A stretch of DNA of 64,000 bases from Sycobia sp. Sy_11 (taxonomy: Eukaryota > Arthropoda > Insecta > Hymenoptera > Epichrysomallidae). Positions 62,497 to 64,000 of this stretch are shown piece after piece (position 1 is the stretch's first letter; every line of letters begins with the position of its first letter). A program made the translations under genes and the position numbers. The stretch is from positions 272,001 through 336,000 of the forward strand of contig JACCIC010000288.1 of the NCBI GenBank assembly GCA_018907035.1, given 5' to 3'. The notes beneath the pieces were generated by a model that worked only from the letters and a program-made list of their open reading frames with translations, had not been told where the DNA came from and made no database searches.

Positions 62497-62528
<32 letters not shown>
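62480..62528 (+). repeat. AATAAA followed by A29 tract
   Basis: AATAAA (62480-62485) lies about 15 bp before a pure run of about 29 A residues (from 62500), the arrangement expected at the 3' end of a reverse-transcribed mRNA or SINE. The preceding 300 bp contain no recognisable coding sequence, so the source is unknown. Confidence 0.5.
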
Positions 62529-62532
<4 letters not shown>

Positions 62533-62811
62533 CGCGTATACTTCCAGCAACTCCATTAACATTATACTCTTTTTTTTTTACAAGCAATTTCCTTATTGTT
62601 CTTGTCCTAGTTATATTAGCGGGGCGTCTCGCGAAGCCGCGCGACGAATTATGGATTTAAAAAATTATAAAACTTGTAAAATGTTCGAGAAACAGAGCAG
62701 TGGATGCGATTTTATGTAACGTAAGCCTACAAATAATAATGTATATTCTAACTATCATCGAACTACGATTCTTTTAAGATTCAATAGTCATAAAAAGTAA
62801 ATATAGTATTA

Positions 62812-62842
62812 TATATATGTATATATATATATATATATATAT
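62812..62842. repeat. (TA)n microsatellite, interrupted
   Basis: TA tract of about 31 bp with one G interruption. Confidence 0.94.
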
Positions 62843-63429
62843 TATAATTAAAGAAATCTTTAGTTAAGGAGAGATGCAATCAAGTGATTGACGATGAAAA
62901 TAAAATAGGTTTTACCGAGTCCAAGTCACTTATATATTGTATTTATTGAGCACCCGAGTCGTAATAAAAAGTATACTTCTTATTTCAACTATAAATTGTT
63001 TCACCTCATGTCCTCAAATAAATGTCCATTTGAATTGACTAAGATTTACGACAATGCGTGTACATACACGTATATCAGCGTTTTTTTTTTCTACTCGGTC
63101 GCGCGCAAAAACGATCAATGAAATACCACCACCCGGACGACGCTCATCGCGACGCGCATCCGTGTCCGCGCAGCCCTTGAACGGCCCAACGGAGCCACTG
63201 CGCCCCTGCGATGTGGAAAGAATAAAAATTTTTCAATTAAACGATTCAGCCCAACGTTTAATGATCATCCGAACCCTCCTCCCCCCCCCCCCCCCCAAAT
63301 CACAACTAGTCCCCGTCGCCCCTCTTAGCCGCGCGAGGCCCGCGTAACCCGCTGGCTTTCCGGTTAATTTGTTTCTGTACCTGCGACAGCCACGAACGAT
63401 CCTCTCCCTCAGCTTACCGACGATTCCAA

Positions 63430-63725
63430 AGATCATCGTTGCCTGGCCTCAATTAACGAGCCGTATTAACGTTGCGCCGGCGGCGCACTCTCCCTTCTCT
63501 CTCTCACACTCCTACCCCGTCGCGTAGTTTTTTCGCGCCAAATACGAGCGGCTCTGTATACGCGCGTAAGCGTACACTAATGCGCGCGGGCGCGCACCAC
63601 CCGGGGCGGGGAGGGGGTCGAGAGAAGACGCGGAGAGCAGCTTCGAGAGGCGACCGCGCTCGTGCGCGCCGCGCCCTCCACCCTCGCCGCCGGAGGGCTA
63701 ACTGACGGAGAGAAGAGAGCCCAGT
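63430..63725. promoter_or_regulatory. CpG-rich block, possible promoter
   Basis: About 300 bp of very CpG-dense DNA with donor-like sites leaving it on both strands. On the plus strand GTAAGT starts at 63763. On the minus strand TCG/GTAAGC lies near 63418, just after ATG ATC TTT. Divergent donors flanking a CpG-rich block suggest a bidirectional promoter, but no transcript is proven. The minus-strand donor is in phase 1 from that ATG and would not join exon A in frame. Confidence 0.35.
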
Positions 63726-63883
63726 GTCGGCAGAGGTGGCTGAGGATGGAATGTATGTATGTGTAAGTGAGTGTGAGTGTGCGCCTGTGTGTATGTGAGT
63801 GTGTGAGTGTGTATGTGTATAGAACGTGACCTGGTCACGGCCGCAAGCGCGTGGGCGCGTGACCTATCTATATATTTACATTT

Positions 63884-63885
<2 letters not shown>

Positions 63886-63926
<41 letters not shown>
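63886..63926. repeat. (TA)n microsatellite
   Basis: Uninterrupted TA tract of about 41 bp. A GT-rich stretch lies at 63750-63820. Confidence 0.96.
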
Positions 63927-63930
<4 letters not shown>

Positions 63931-64000
63931 TTATATTCGCCGTTGCGCATGCGCGCGCGCGGAGTCCAAAACGCAGATGTGCAGTAGGAGCGGCGTTGTG

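Larger units (their letters stand above)
58807..64000. other. Region upstream of exon A
   Basis: Relative to the minus-strand gene this is upstream intron or promoter DNA. It holds a CTCF-like palindrome, a 60-bp AG tract, TA tracts, a poly(A) tract behind AATAAA and a CpG-rich block near the right end. The frames at 59403-59636 and 62492-62719 are unrecognised and start or run in low-complexity context. No exon with two convincing splice sites was found. Confidence 0.45.

Noticed and set aside
63233..63436. 67-codon minus frame beginning ATG ATC TTT
   Set aside because: After six codons a donor site intervenes, and beyond it the frame is Arg/Gly-rich chance sequence over a poly(C) run. Kept only as a promoter-edge observation.
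1..64000. CRISPR array, rRNA operon or bacterial gene cluster
   Set aside because: No regularly spaced repeats with unique spacers, no rRNA signature and no compact directional coding run. The DNA is eukaryotic in character.

Overview
The window is non-bacterial nuclear DNA, most likely from an insect and plausibly a hymenopteran (ant, wasp or bee). That is an inference from composition. It rests on AT-rich sequence full of long (TA)n, (GA)n and (CA)n microsatellites, CpG that is not depleted (many CG runs and CpG-rich blocks), genes split by very long introns, GC3-rich coding exons with glutamine runs, and a fossil Penelope-like element. There is no operon structure, no rRNA, no CRISPR array and no compact gene run. 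Almost every long open frame is read through a simple repeat or a CpG-rich block and is not a gene.

The best coding content is one gene on the minus strand, recovered as scattered exons. Exon A (58521-58806) carries a polyglutamine run and ends in phase 0. Exon B (46067-46290) is strongly GC3-rich, starts in phase 0 and ends with two leftover bases. Exon C (13835-13955) starts with exactly the one base needed and ends in phase 0 at a perfect GTAAGT donor. If all three belong together they give about 210 residues across 45 kb, with introns of 12.2 and 32.1 kb. I do not recognise the protein. The final coding exons would lie left of the window, and the promoter may lie right of 58.8 kb or in CpG-rich blocks at 57.2-57.6, 48.4-49.0 or 63.4-63.7 kb.

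Layout: 1-4 kb is repeat-rich non-coding DNA. 4.0-5.26 kb is a block of ordinary complexity that reads like decayed protein-coding sequence of unknown origin. 5.26-6.03 kb is GC-rich with four tandem 30-bp units. 6-13 kb is microsatellite-rich with CpG-rich patches at 9.6-10.0 and 11.2-11.9 kb. 13.8 kb is exon C. 14-46 kb is the proposed long intron, holding a degraded Penelope-like GIY-YIG endonuclease (25.2-25.55 kb, minus), a 26-bp palindrome (27.05 kb) and a CTCF-type core match (32.02 kb). 46.1-46.3 kb is exon B. 46.3-58.5 kb is the next intron, with a CpG-rich block (48.4-49.0 kb) and a possible nested plus-strand mini-gene (52.6-53.0 kb). 58.5-58.8 kb is exon A. 58.8-64 kb holds a palindromic CTCF-like site, a 60-bp (AG)n tract, an A29 tract preceded by AATAAA and a terminal CpG-rich block.

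No convincing new multi-gene system is present. The leads most worth following are the unidentified long-intron gene, the possible nested gene at 52.6 kb, the decayed coding block at 4-5 kb, and the CTCF-like sites near the gene.
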